11,063 bases of DNA from Betaproteobacteria bacterium (GCA_012274205.1 JAAOZY010000136.1:1-11063); one strand, 5' to 3'; counted from the first letter of the stretch, positions 1 through 6,210 are shown. Made by a program: numbers and translations. Notes: generated from the sequence alone by a model not told the origin.

Positions 1-447
1 GCGCTGGGCATGCGCGTGCTGGCATACGATCCGCTGCTGGCCGCCGACGCGCCCGCTTGGGCGGAATGCGGCGTGGCGCGGCGCGAGCTCGACGCGCTGC
101 TCGCCGAGGCCGATGCGGTGAGCCTGCATGTGCCGCTGACGGCGCAGACGCGCGGCCTGATGGACGCGGCGCGCATCGGGCGCATGCGCGCCGAGGCGGT
201 GCTCGTCAACACGGCCCGCGGCGGCATCGTCGACGAGACCGCCCTCGCCGAGGCGCTGCGCAGCGGCAAGCTCGCCGGTGCGGCGCTCGACGTCTATGCG
301 CAGGAACCGCTGTCCGAGGGCTCGCCCCTGGCCGCGGCCCCGAACCTGATTCTCACGCCGCATATCGGCGGCCTCACGCGCGAAGCCAACACCCGTGTCA
401 GCACCATGATCGCCGCCAGAGTGGCGGATTTCCTGCAGGCCGCCTAG
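1..447 (+). CDS. D-isomer-specific 2-hydroxyacid dehydrogenase, 3' part (5' end outside window)
   Basis: This is the C-terminal 148 codons of an NAD-dependent 2-hydroxyacid dehydrogenase (SerA/phosphoglycerate dehydrogenase-like family), which interconverts a 2-hydroxy acid and a 2-oxo acid in the cytoplasm. The frame is open from base 1. The fragment begins just after where the Rossmann GxGxxG loop should be, with VLAYDP; the Asp at that strand end usually means preference for NAD over NADP. The catalytic triad of the family is visible: Arg in VNTARGG, Glu in AQEPL and His in LTPHIGG. It is followed after 16 bases by a second, unrelated 2-hydroxyacid dehydrogenase and then by a TTT transporter. 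That pairing resembles (S)-sulfolactate dehydrogenase SlcC next to ComC. Glyoxylate/hydroxypyruvate reductase or phosphoglycerate dehydrogenase activity is equally possible from sequence alone. The family is secure; the substrate is not. Confidence 0.9.
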   Translation, partial: ALGMRVLAYDPLLAADAPAWAECGVARRELDALLAEADAVSLHVPLTAQTRGLMDAARIGRMRAEAVLVNTARGGIVDETALAEALRSGKLAGAALDVYAQEPLSEGSPLAAAPNLILTPHIGGLTREANTRVSTMIAARVADFLQAA

Positions 448-463
448 CAAGGATGCAATCACC

Positions 464-1480
464 ATGCCCAAGTTATCCCTGGAACGATTGAATGCGCTGG
501 CAGCCGAGTCGCTGGCGCGCGCCGGCGCCTCGCTCGAAATGGCGCGCATCACCGCCGCCGCCCTGGTGACGGCGGAGGCGCAGGGTCTGGCCTCGCACGG
601 CCTGTCGCGCGTGCCGCAGTACGCCGGCCACCTGACTCACGGCCGCGTCAATGGCAAAGCGGAGCCGCGCGTCGTTCGCACCAAGGCCGCCGCCTGTCTG
701 GTGGATGCCGATGAAGGCCTGGCTTTCCCCGCTTGCGCCCTGGCGGTGAAGGAAGCGATCGCGCGCGCCGGCGAATGCGGCGCAGCCTTCGCCGGGGTTA
801 CCAACAGCCACCATTTCGGCGTTGCCGCCTACCATCTGGTACCGGTCGCGGCCGCCGGGATGGTGGGCCTGGCGTTCGGCAACTCGCCTGCGGCCATGCC
901 GGCCTGGGGCGGTCGCCGTCCCATTTTTGGCACCAATCCGATCGCGGCCGTGTTTCCGCGCCGCGGCCAGCCGCCGCTCACCATCGACTTGTCGCTGTCG
1001 GAAGTAGCCCGCGGCAAGCTGATGGTTGCGGCGAAGGCAGGCAAGTCCATCCCCGCGGGCTGGGCGCTGGACAAGGACGGCAAGCCCACCACCGATCCGA
1101 AAGCAGGGTTGGAGGGCATGATGCTGCCGGCGGGCGGTGTCAAGGGCGCGATGCTGGCGATGGTGGTCGAGTTGCTGTGCTGCGCCCTTACCGGCGCGGC
1201 TTTCGGTTTCGAGGCGGATTCGTTTTTCTCCGATACGGGCAACCGGCCGCGCATCGGACAGGCCTTCCTGGTGGTGGACCCGGCGGCGCTCGCCGGCGCC
1301 GAGGTGTTCGCCGAGCGCATTGAAACGCTCATTGCCACGATGCTGCTCGATCCCGAGGTGCGCTTGCCCGGTTCCCGGCGCGCCAAGCTCGAGCAGCAGG
1401 CGCGCAATGAAGGCGTCGAAGTGCCGCAGGCGCTGCTCGACAATCTGGAAACGCTTGCCGCTGCCAAGCTTCCCGTCTAA
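464..1480 (+). CDS. Ldh2/ComC-family NAD(P)-dependent 2-hydroxyacid dehydrogenase
   Basis: This 338-residue protein belongs to the malate/L-lactate dehydrogenase (Ldh2, MDH2) superfamily, which includes (R)-sulfolactate dehydrogenase ComC, ureidoglycolate dehydrogenase AllD and delta1-piperideine-2-carboxylate reductase. It is a cytoplasmic oxidoreductase acting on 2-hydroxy/2-oxo acids. Family signatures are present in order: SHGLSR near residues 44-49, with His and Arg of the substrate site; NSHHFG around 114-119, with the catalytic His; FGTNPIA; DLSLSEVARGKL, in the place of the common D-x-A-T-S motif; and GGVKG in the C-terminal half. Length is normal. The ATG has AAGGA about 10 bases upstream, and the gene starts 16 bases after the first dehydrogenase stops, so the two are very likely co-transcribed. 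ComC is the favoured identity because of the paired dehydrogenase and the TTT transporter, but this is inference; a general malate or lactate dehydrogenase is the main alternative. Confidence 0.9.
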   Translation: MPKLSLERLNALAAESLARAGASLEMARITAAALVTAEAQGLASHGLSRVPQYAGHLTHGRVNGKAEPRVVRTKAAACLVDADEGLAFPACALAVKEAIARAGECGAAFAGVTNSHHFGVAAYHLVPVAAAGMVGLAFGNSPAAMPAWGGRRPIFGTNPIAAVFPRRGQPPLTIDLSLSEVARGKLMVAAKAGKSIPAGWALDKDGKPTTDPKAGLEGMMLPAGGVKGAMLAMVVELLCCALTGAAFGFEADSFFSDTGNRPRIGQAFLVVDPAALAGAEVFAERIETLIATMLLDPEVRLPGSRRAKLEQQARNEGVEVPQALLDNLETLAAAKLPV

Positions 1481-1485
1481 GGACC

Positions 1486-1510
1486 CGTTGCGAAATGAAA
1501 TTTTGCAACG
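1486..1510. promoter_or_regulatory. 11-bp inverted repeat between dehydrogenase and tctB genes
   Basis: The arms CGTTGCGAAAT (1486-1496) and ATTTTGCAACG (1500-1510) pair along their full length, with one G-T wobble and a GAA centre. As DNA it is an operator-like palindrome centred on 1498. As RNA it would be a tight hairpin with a three-base loop. No T-run follows the 3' arm, so a classical intrinsic terminator is unlikely. It lies in the only sizeable gap (75 bases) of the dehydrogenase-transporter operon, so it could be a regulator binding site, an RNA processing or stability element, or an attenuator. The pairing is seen directly; the role is inferred. Confidence 0.5.
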
Positions 1511-1531
1511 CCCAATGTAGTTGAGTATGCA
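1503..1531 (+). promoter_or_regulatory. Weak candidate sigma70 promoter upstream of tctB
   Basis: TTGCAA (1503-1508), lying in the right arm of the inverted repeat, is followed after 17 bases by TATGCA (1526-1531). That is four of six and three of six matches to the -35 and -10 consensus at ideal spacing. Transcription would begin about 20 bases before the tctB start. If real, a protein bound to the palindrome would cover the -35 element and repress the transporter genes independently of the dehydrogenases. Matches this weak are common by chance. Confidence 0.2.
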
Positions 1532-1555
1532 CATCCGAATCGATAAGGTGACTCA

Positions 1556-2011
1556 GTGAAGCGCAATGACCTCATCGGAGGGCTCTTCTTCCTGGGAGTT
1601 GGCATCTTCTTTGCGGTGTATTCACGCAGTGTCGATATCGGCACCATGGAGGAGCCGGGACCGGGCTTCCTGCCGCTGTGGGGCGGCGTATTGCTTACGA
1701 TCCTGTCTGCCGCCCTCCTCGGCAAGGCAATCTTCAAGAAATTCGAGCAGGGTGAGCCGTTCTTCGCGGAGGCTGATTCCTGGAAAAGAGTGGGAATGGT
1801 GGTCGCGTCCCTCATTGGCTACAACCTTCTGCTCAAGCCCCTCGGTTTCATACTCGTGACCTTCTTGTTTGTCGCATTCCTGGTGCGCTTCATCTTCCCG
1901 CAGACATGGCTTAGAGCCGCGGTCACCGCCGCGCTTTCTACCGCCGGCGCGCAACTCGTCTTCGTCACCTTGCTAGAAATCCAGTTTCCCAAGGGACCGT
2001 TAGGCTTCTAG
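1556..2011 (+). CDS. tctB: Tripartite tricarboxylate transporter small membrane subunit TctB
   Basis: This 151-residue inner-membrane protein is the small (about four-helix) subunit of a TTT-family secondary transporter. It partners the large TctA channel and receives substrate from a periplasmic TctC protein. The sequence shows a short basic start (MKRND), a hydrophobic helix at about residues 7-23 that contains LFFLGVGIFFAVYS, the typical PGPGFLPLW-like loop (here EPGPGFLPLWGG, about residues 32-43), a second helix after it, a charged cytoplasmic stretch at about 60-78, and two further helices to the C terminus. Length and layout match DUF1468/TctB proteins. The GTG start is preceded by AAGGTG at 1545-1550, a good ribosome binding site about five bases away. 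tctA follows after 15 bases. Substrate cannot be read from TctB. Confidence 0.9.
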   Translation: MKRNDLIGGLFFLGVGIFFAVYSRSVDIGTMEEPGPGFLPLWGGVLLTILSAALLGKAIFKKFEQGEPFFAEADSWKRVGMVVASLIGYNLLLKPLGFILVTFLFVAFLVRFIFPQTWLRAAVTAALSTAGAQLVFVTLLEIQFPKGPLGF

Positions 2012-2026
2012 CAAGGGGATAGTCGA

Positions 2027-3544
2027 ATGGAAATTCTCAACCATCTGCTGCAGGGCGCGATCGTCGCGTTTCAGCCGGTCAATCTGCTGTTCTGCTTCAT
2101 CGGCGTACTTATGGGCACTCTGGTCGGGGTGCTCCCCGGGCTGGGGCCGACCGCGGCGATCGCGCTGCTGCTGCCGGTGAGTTTCCATATTCCGCCTGTT
2201 GCCACGATCATCCTGCTGTCAGGCATCTACTACGGCGCCATGTACGGTGGTTCGACCACTTCGATATTGGTGAACATGCCGGGCGAGGCCGCGTCGGTGA
2301 TCACCTGCCTGGACGGTTATCAGATGGCCAAACAGGGACGGGCGGGTCCGGCGCTGGGCATCGCGGCGTTCGGCTCCTTCATCGCCGGTACCCTGGGCAT
2401 CCTCGGCATCGTGCTGCTGGCGCCGCCGATGGCGAGATTTGCGCTGGCCTTCGGTCCGCCGGAATATTTTTCGATGATGCTCATGGGTATCGTGGTCATC
2501 ATTTACATGTCCTCCGGTTCGATCCTGAAGGACTTCATGACCGCGATATTCGGCCTGCTCCTGGGCACAATAGGCATGGACAACATCGCAGGAACGCAGC
2601 GGCTCACGTTCGGTATCCTCGAGCTTGCCGATGGCATCGGCTTTATTCCGGCGGTGATGGGGCTGTTCGGCATTTCCGAAATCCTGATGAACGTGGAGCG
2701 CATAGTCGCCACGACGCTGGTCACCGAAAAGGTGAAGAACCTGATGCCGACTCTGCAGGACTGGAAGGATTCGATCATGCCGATATTGCGCGGCAGCGGG
2801 CTCGGATTTCTGATCGGCGTGCTGCCGGGTCCGGCGCCGGTTATCGCGACCTACGCGTCCTATGCGATGGAAAAGAAACTTTCCAAGACTCCAGAGAAAT
2901 TCGGCACCGGCTTCATCGCCGGCGTCGCCGGCCCGGAATCGGCCAACAACGCCGCCTCCAGCGGAGCCATGATCCCGCTGTTTACGCTGGGCATCCCGGC
3001 AAATTCGGTCATCGCGGTTCTGCTCGGTGCGTTCATGATCCACGGCCTGCAGCCCGGGCCGATGTTCATCACCAAGTACCCGGAGATTTTCTGGGGCACG
3101 ATAGTGAGCATGTATCTGGGCAACGCCATGCTCCTCGTGCTGAATCTGCCGTTGATACCGCTATGGGTGAAGGTGCTGAAAATACCCTATGCGATATTGT
3201 TCCCGTTGATCCTCATTTTCTGCCTCATCGGGGTCTACAGCCTGAACTTCAGCCAGGTGGAAATAGGCCTGATGACGGCGTTCGGCGTGCTGGGGTACGT
3301 GATGCGCAAGTTCAAGTTCGAGATGGCGCCGCTGATCCTCGCCCTCGTACTCGGGCCGATGATGGAGAGCAATCTGCGCCTCGCGCTGCTGCTCAATCAA
3401 GGCGACGCGAGCGTATTCCTGACCAAACCGATATCCGCGGTATTCATCGGCATATCCACCCTGCTGATCGTCTCGAACATGATACCGGCGATCCGCAGGC
3501 GCAGGTCGAAGTTCAAGGAGAAGCTCGGCGATGATGATGTGTGA
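2027..3544 (+). CDS. tctA: Tripartite tricarboxylate transporter large permease subunit TctA
   Basis: This 505-residue polytopic inner-membrane protein is the large permease of a TTT system, which imports carboxylates or related anions using an ion gradient. The family's internal two-fold repeat is clear. The first half has GVLPGLGP at about residues 34-41 followed by YGGSTTSILVNMPGE at about 73-87. The second half has GVLPGPAP at about 264-271 followed by GPESANNAASSGAMIPLF and a glycine/proline-rich stretch ending in GLQPGPMFI. Most of the rest is hydrophobic helix, and the C terminus is short, basic and then acidic (GDDDV). Length is standard. AAGGGG lies eight bases before the ATG. It sits between tctB and tctC and surely forms one transporter with them. 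Transported compounds in this family include citrate, aromatic acids and sulfonated acids; context weakly favours a 2-hydroxy acid. Confidence 0.96.
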   Translation: MEILNHLLQGAIVAFQPVNLLFCFIGVLMGTLVGVLPGLGPTAAIALLLPVSFHIPPVATIILLSGIYYGAMYGGSTTSILVNMPGEAASVITCLDGYQMAKQGRAGPALGIAAFGSFIAGTLGILGIVLLAPPMARFALAFGPPEYFSMMLMGIVVIIYMSSGSILKDFMTAIFGLLLGTIGMDNIAGTQRLTFGILELADGIGFIPAVMGLFGISEILMNVERIVATTLVTEKVKNLMPTLQDWKDSIMPILRGSGLGFLIGVLPGPAPVIATYASYAMEKKLSKTPEKFGTGFIAGVAGPESANNAASSGAMIPLFTLGIPANSVIAVLLGAFMIHGLQPGPMFITKYPEIFWGTIVSMYLGNAMLLVLNLPLIPLWVKVLKIPYAILFPLILIFCLIGVYSLNFSQVEIGLMTAFGVLGYVMRKFKFEMAPLILALVLGPMMESNLRLALLLNQGDASVFLTKPISAVFIGISTLLIVSNMIPAIRRRRSKFKEKLGDDDV

Positions 3545-3580
3545 AATGGCAGGGGTTCCCGATTAATCTATCCGCAAAAA

Positions 3581-3586
3581 AGAGGA
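3581..3586 (+). promoter_or_regulatory. Ribosome binding site that decides the tctC start
   Basis: AGAGGA ends directly against an upstream in-frame ATG at 3587, leaving no spacer, but is six bases from a second ATG at 3593. A ribosome would therefore use 3593, which also gives the more usual basic start of the signal peptide (MKSKY). Confidence 0.6.
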
Positions 3587-3592
3587 ATGGCA

Positions 3593-4570
3593 ATGAAAAG
3601 CAAATATCTCGCAGGTATCGCACTGGCGTTCATTCTGGGATTTTCCGTAACCGCCGCGCGGGCGCAGGCTGCGGCGTATCCGGCCAAGGATATCTCCTAC
3701 ATCATCGCGTTCAACCCGGGCGGCGAGTCGGATATCGAGTTCCGCTTGATGCAGCAGTATTTCGAGAAGTCGCTCGGCGTGCGTTTCATCCCTGAGTACA
3801 AGCCCGCCGCCGGCGGCGCACTCGCCTGGCAGACTCTGGCTGGCTCCGCGCCCGACGGCTACACGCTGGCCGGGTTCAATTCTCCGCACATCATCACGCA
3901 GCCGCTCACGATGAAGGACGTCAAGTTCCAGACCGAGGACTTTACCTATCTCTCGATGATAGAGAACACGCCGTCCACGCTCGTCGTGAAGAAGGGCTTC
4001 CCGGCGACGACCCTGAAAGAGTTCGTCGACTATGCAAAGAAGAACCCGGGCAAGGTTACGATAGCCGCGGTAGGCAAGTTCTCCGGACCGCACCTGAATG
4101 TCCTGCAGTTCATGAAAGTGGCCGGGATAAAGTTGACCTATATCCCCCTGCAGGGTACCGGCCAGGTGAAGCCGCAGCTCATGGGCGGCCATGTGGACGC
4201 GGCGTTCACGAATTCGCCGGCGGCGGTCGAAATGATGGGGACCGGCGTGACGTTGCTCGCGGTCGGCACCGAAGCGCGCATGAAACAATTGCCGGGCGTG
4301 CCCACATTTGCCGAGCTCGGCTACAAGATCTATCCGCGCATCGACCGCGGAATCATCGGGCCCAAGAATCTTCCCAAGGATGTGGCGCAGAAGCTCGACA
4401 AGGCGTTCTATGCGATCGTGACGAACAAAGAGGTGCAGGCAAAGTTGAGCGAGGCCGGTTTCGTGCCCAATCCGATGAACATGGAGCAGGCCACGCAATA
4501 TATGAAAGAGCAGAAGGAGCTGGTGAAGAAGCTGCTTGACGAAGAGAAACTGATGGAGACCAAGCAGTAA
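3593..4570 (+). CDS. tctC: TTT-system periplasmic solute-binding protein TctC (Bug family)
   Basis: This 325-residue periplasmic binding protein captures the substrate and delivers it to TctAB. A signal peptide covers about residues 1-24: basic MKSK, a hydrophobic core, then AARA before QA. The mature start YPAKDISYIIAFNPGGESD is the Bug-family N-terminal block, although the usual aromatic-x-PGG-x-x-D-x-x-AR loop reads FNPGGESDIEFRL, with Glu-Phe before the Arg. Further family signatures are APDGYTL, the K-N-PGKVT strand, and PGVPTFAELGY in the second lobe. The start at 3593 is chosen over an in-frame ATG six bases upstream because of the ribosome binding site position. It is the third gene of the tctBAC set, 48 bases after tctA, and is followed by GC-rich hairpins. 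Substrate is unknown; the Glu in the binding loop may reflect specificity. Confidence 0.93.
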   Translation: MKSKYLAGIALAFILGFSVTAARAQAAAYPAKDISYIIAFNPGGESDIEFRLMQQYFEKSLGVRFIPEYKPAAGGALAWQTLAGSAPDGYTLAGFNSPHIITQPLTMKDVKFQTEDFTYLSMIENTPSTLVVKKGFPATTLKEFVDYAKKNPGKVTIAAVGKFSGPHLNVLQFMKVAGIKLTYIPLQGTGQVKPQLMGGHVDAAFTNSPAAVEMMGTGVTLLAVGTEARMKQLPGVPTFAELGYKIYPRIDRGIIGPKNLPKDVAQKLDKAFYAIVTNKEVQAKLSEAGFVPNPMNMEQATQYMKEQKELVKKLLDEEKLMETKQ

Positions 4571-4634
4571 GGCATGCCCGCGTCGGGGCGTCCGCTGCGC
4601 TGCCCGCCGGATTCGGGATCGGGCGCTCCGGAAA

Positions 4635-4688
4635 CTGGGCCGGTGCTCCCGGCCCGGGTCAGGCGCGCGTCTCCGGCGCGCGCCGTTT
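4635..4688 (+). terminator. Two tandem GC-rich hairpins after tctC, probable operon end
   Basis: The first hairpin pairs GGGCCGG (4637-4643) with CCGGCCC (4649-4655) around a five-base loop, and can extend by a wobble and one more pair. The second pairs GGCGCGCG (4662-4669) with CGCGCGCC (4677-4684) around a seven-base loop and is followed by GTTT. The T-run is very short, so termination may be partial or Rho-assisted. The position, between the transporter operon and the sdhB-like gene, fits an operon boundary. Pairing is seen directly; function is inferred. Confidence 0.5.
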
Positions 4689-4715
4689 CGCGCTAAGCAA
4701 CGCCGCCAACATGGG

Positions 4716-4721
4716 TAGAAT
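4716..4721 (+). promoter_or_regulatory. Possible -10 element for the sdh-like operon
   Basis: TAGAAT matches five of six bases of the -10 consensus and ends six bases before the ATG at 4728. If used, transcription would begin at or next to that ATG, giving a leaderless or almost leaderless message; this is consistent with the absence of a good ribosome binding site there. No convincing -35 box is seen 16-18 bases upstream, so the call is tentative. Confidence 0.25.
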
Positions 4722-4727
4722 AGCGCG

Positions 4728-5441
4728 ATGGATATGCTGAAAGTATCGGTCTGGCGCGGCGGCGCCGACGGCGAATATCGCACTTACGCGGTTCCGCGCT
4801 ACGAAAGCCAGAGCGTGCTCGATGTGGTGACCCACATCCAGCGCAACATCGACCCCACCCTGTCCTACCGCTTCGCCTGCCGCGTCGGCATGTGCGGCGC
4901 CTGCGCCATGACCGTCAACGGCGTTGCGCGCTGGACCTGCCGCACCCATGTGGCGAAAGTGGCCGATGGCGACGCGCTTCAGATCGCGCCGCTCGGCAAC
5001 CTGCCGGTGGTGAAGGACCTGGTGACCGACATGCGCGAGTTTTTCGACAAATGGGCGCGCGCGCGCGGCCGTTTCGTCCCCGGCGCCACGCGCAAGGATG
5101 AATTCGCGCGGGTCGCTTCAAATTCGCCGGAGCGTGTTGCGATCGACGCCGGCATCGAATGCATAGGCTGCGGCGTGTGCTATGCCTCCTGCGATGTCGT
5201 CAGCTGGAACCCGGATTACCTGGGGCCGGCCGCGCTCAACCGCGCCTGGACCCTGGTCAAGGACGTGCGCGACCAGGGCCGGCTGGAGCGGCTGGAGGCG
5301 GTCGCGGGCGACGCCGGTTGCCACGCCTGCCATACGCATCTTTCCTGCGGCGAGCGCTGTCCGAAGAACATCGTGCCCACGGCTGCCATCGCCGGGCTCA
5401 AGCGCGCGGTGGCGCTGGCCGTGTGGAAGGGGGAATTGTGA
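4728..5441 (+). CDS. sdhB: Succinate dehydrogenase/fumarate reductase iron-sulfur subunit
   Basis: This 237-residue electron-transfer subunit of a complex II-type enzyme carries electrons between the flavoprotein and membrane quinone. All cluster ligands are present. C51, C56, C59 and C71 bind [2Fe-2S] in the N-terminal plant-ferredoxin domain. C145, C148 and C151 with C211 bind [4Fe-4S]. C155, C201 and C207 bind [3Fe-4S]. The spacing equals that of E. coli SdhB. W160 in SWNPDYLGPA sits where the quinone-contacting Trp of SdhB lies. One additional Cys (C198) is present. Length is normal. The ATG at 4728 lacks a clear ribosome binding site; a second ATG is six bases later. The stop overlaps the start of the next gene (GTGA), so it is coupled to the anchor subunits. 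No flavoprotein gene (sdhA/frdA) is nearby. Direction of catalysis, succinate oxidation or fumarate reduction, cannot be told from this subunit. Confidence 0.93.
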   Translation: MDMLKVSVWRGGADGEYRTYAVPRYESQSVLDVVTHIQRNIDPTLSYRFACRVGMCGACAMTVNGVARWTCRTHVAKVADGDALQIAPLGNLPVVKDLVTDMREFFDKWARARGRFVPGATRKDEFARVASNSPERVAIDAGIECIGCGVCYASCDVVSWNPDYLGPAALNRAWTLVKDVRDQGRLERLEAVAGDAGCHACHTHLSCGERCPKNIVPTAAIAGLKRAVALAVWKGEL

Positions 5442-5848
5442 GCGGCGTGCAGCCTGCCTATGGCGATACGATGGCCGGGGCGCCTGCCGCGGCCCCATCC
5501 GGCGCCAGGGCCGAAGTCTGGCTGTGGATCGCCCAGCGCGCCAGCGCCGCAGTGCTCGCGCTGTGCGTGCTGGTGCATCTCGCCACCATCATTTACGCCG
5601 TACGCCACGGGCTGACCGGCGCCGCCATTCTGGGGCGTACCCGCGGCAGCGGCGTCGGGCTCGCGTTCTATACGCTGTATGTGCTCGCCATCGCCGTGCA
5701 TGCGCCGATCGGCCTGCGCACCCTGTGCCAGGAGTGGCTGGGCTGGCGCAGCGCCTCGCTCAACTGGGCCGCCAGCGCAGTGGCGCTCGCGCTGTTGGTG
5801 TTCGGCCTGCGCGCGGGCTGGGCTGTATTCGCCGGTGCTGCAGGATGA
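5438..5848 (+). CDS. Succinate dehydrogenase-type cytochrome b membrane anchor, first subunit
   Basis: This 136-residue inner-membrane protein is one of two small anchors of the complex II-like enzyme. After a polar, Ala/Pro-rich N terminus of about 27 residues it shows three hydrophobic helices, at about residues 35-54, 73-92 and 108-128. WIAQRASA at the start of helix one resembles the quinone-site HR-x-SG motif of SdhC/FrdC proteins but with Gln for His. Candidate haem-b ligands are H47 in VLVHLAT and H88 in AVHAPIGLR, the latter matching the family H-x-x-x-GLR signature. I chose the GTG at 5438, which overlaps the previous stop (GTGA) and has AAGGGGG five to ten bases upstream. Its own stop overlaps the next start (ATGA). 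Symbols are withheld because SdhC and SdhD roles cannot be assigned confidently. Confidence 0.8.
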   Translation: MSGVQPAYGDTMAGAPAAAPSGARAEVWLWIAQRASAAVLALCVLVHLATIIYAVRHGLTGAAILGRTRGSGVGLAFYTLYVLAIAVHAPIGLRTLCQEWLGWRSASLNWAASAVALALLVFGLRAGWAVFAGAAG

Positions 5849-6189
5849 GGAACGATTACCGCGCCCGCAATCATCCGGCCTGGTGGGCGTTCCTGGTGCA
5901 TCGCCTGTCGGGCCTGGCGCTGTCCTTGTTCCTGCCCTTCCATTTCTGGGCGCTGGGGAACGCACTGCAGGGCGAGGCCAGGCTGGACACGCTGCTCAAG
6001 TGGACCGAGCAACCGCTGGTGAAATTCGCCGAGACCATGCTGATACTGCTGCTGGCGGCGCACCTCAGCGGCGGCCTGCGCCTGCTCGCGCTGGAATTTC
6101 TGCCCTGGCGCGGCTGGCAGAAGACGCTGCTCGCCTGGGCTGCGGGCGTGGCGCTGGCAGTCGGCCTGGCTTTCGCGCTGGTACTCTAG
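5845..6189 (+). CDS. Succinate dehydrogenase-type cytochrome b membrane anchor, second subunit (SdhC-like)
   Basis: This 114-residue inner-membrane protein completes the anchor of the complex II-like enzyme. The N-terminal HRLSG at residues 19-23 is the SdhC quinone-site signature. Helix one follows and includes LFLPFHFWAL with H33. Helix two (about 62-82) contains AAHLSGGLRLLALEF, whose H73 corresponds to the haem-axial His of E. coli SdhC (H-x-x-x-G-x-R...DF). Helix three spans about 93-113. The ATG overlaps the preceding stop (ATGA), so translation is coupled. No other sdh gene follows; the next full gene is a periplasmic binding protein. The haem is probably shared between this protein and its neighbour; this is family knowledge, not something seen here. 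Confidence 0.85.
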   Translation: MRNDYRARNHPAWWAFLVHRLSGLALSLFLPFHFWALGNALQGEARLDTLLKWTEQPLVKFAETMLILLLAAHLSGGLRLLALEFLPWRGWQKTLLAWAAGVALAVGLAFALVL

Positions 6190-6205
6190 GGGCGCAGCCG
6201 CCGCC

Positions 6206-6210
6206 GGAGG
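6206..6210 (+). promoter_or_regulatory. Strong ribosome binding site ahead of a 20-codon ORF
   Basis: GGAGG is placed six bases before an ATG at 6217 and about 66 bases before the tctC-like start, so it cannot serve tctC directly. It supports translation of the small ORF at 6217-6279. A second GGAGG at 6263-6267 serves the tctC-like gene itself. Confidence 0.45.

Noticed and set aside
473..1534. Long minus-strand open frame (353 codons) opposite the Ldh2/ComC-family gene
   Set aside because: It is low-complexity, rich in Arg, His, Gly and Ala, has no family motif, and mirrors a clear plus-strand gene. Such antisense frames are expected in GC-rich codon-biased DNA.
2219..3043. Minus-strand frame opposite tctA
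   Set aside because: The product is rich in His, Arg, Asp and Gln without any domain, and the plus strand encodes an unmistakable TctA.
3587..3592. Upstream in-frame ATG of tctC
   Set aside because: The ribosome binding site AGAGGA abuts it with no spacer, so the ATG at 3593 is the likelier start.
3563..4783. 406-codon minus-strand frame opposite tctC and the junction
   Set aside because: Composition is typical of antisense translation (Arg/His/Leu repeats). It spans an operon junction and has no recognisable motif.
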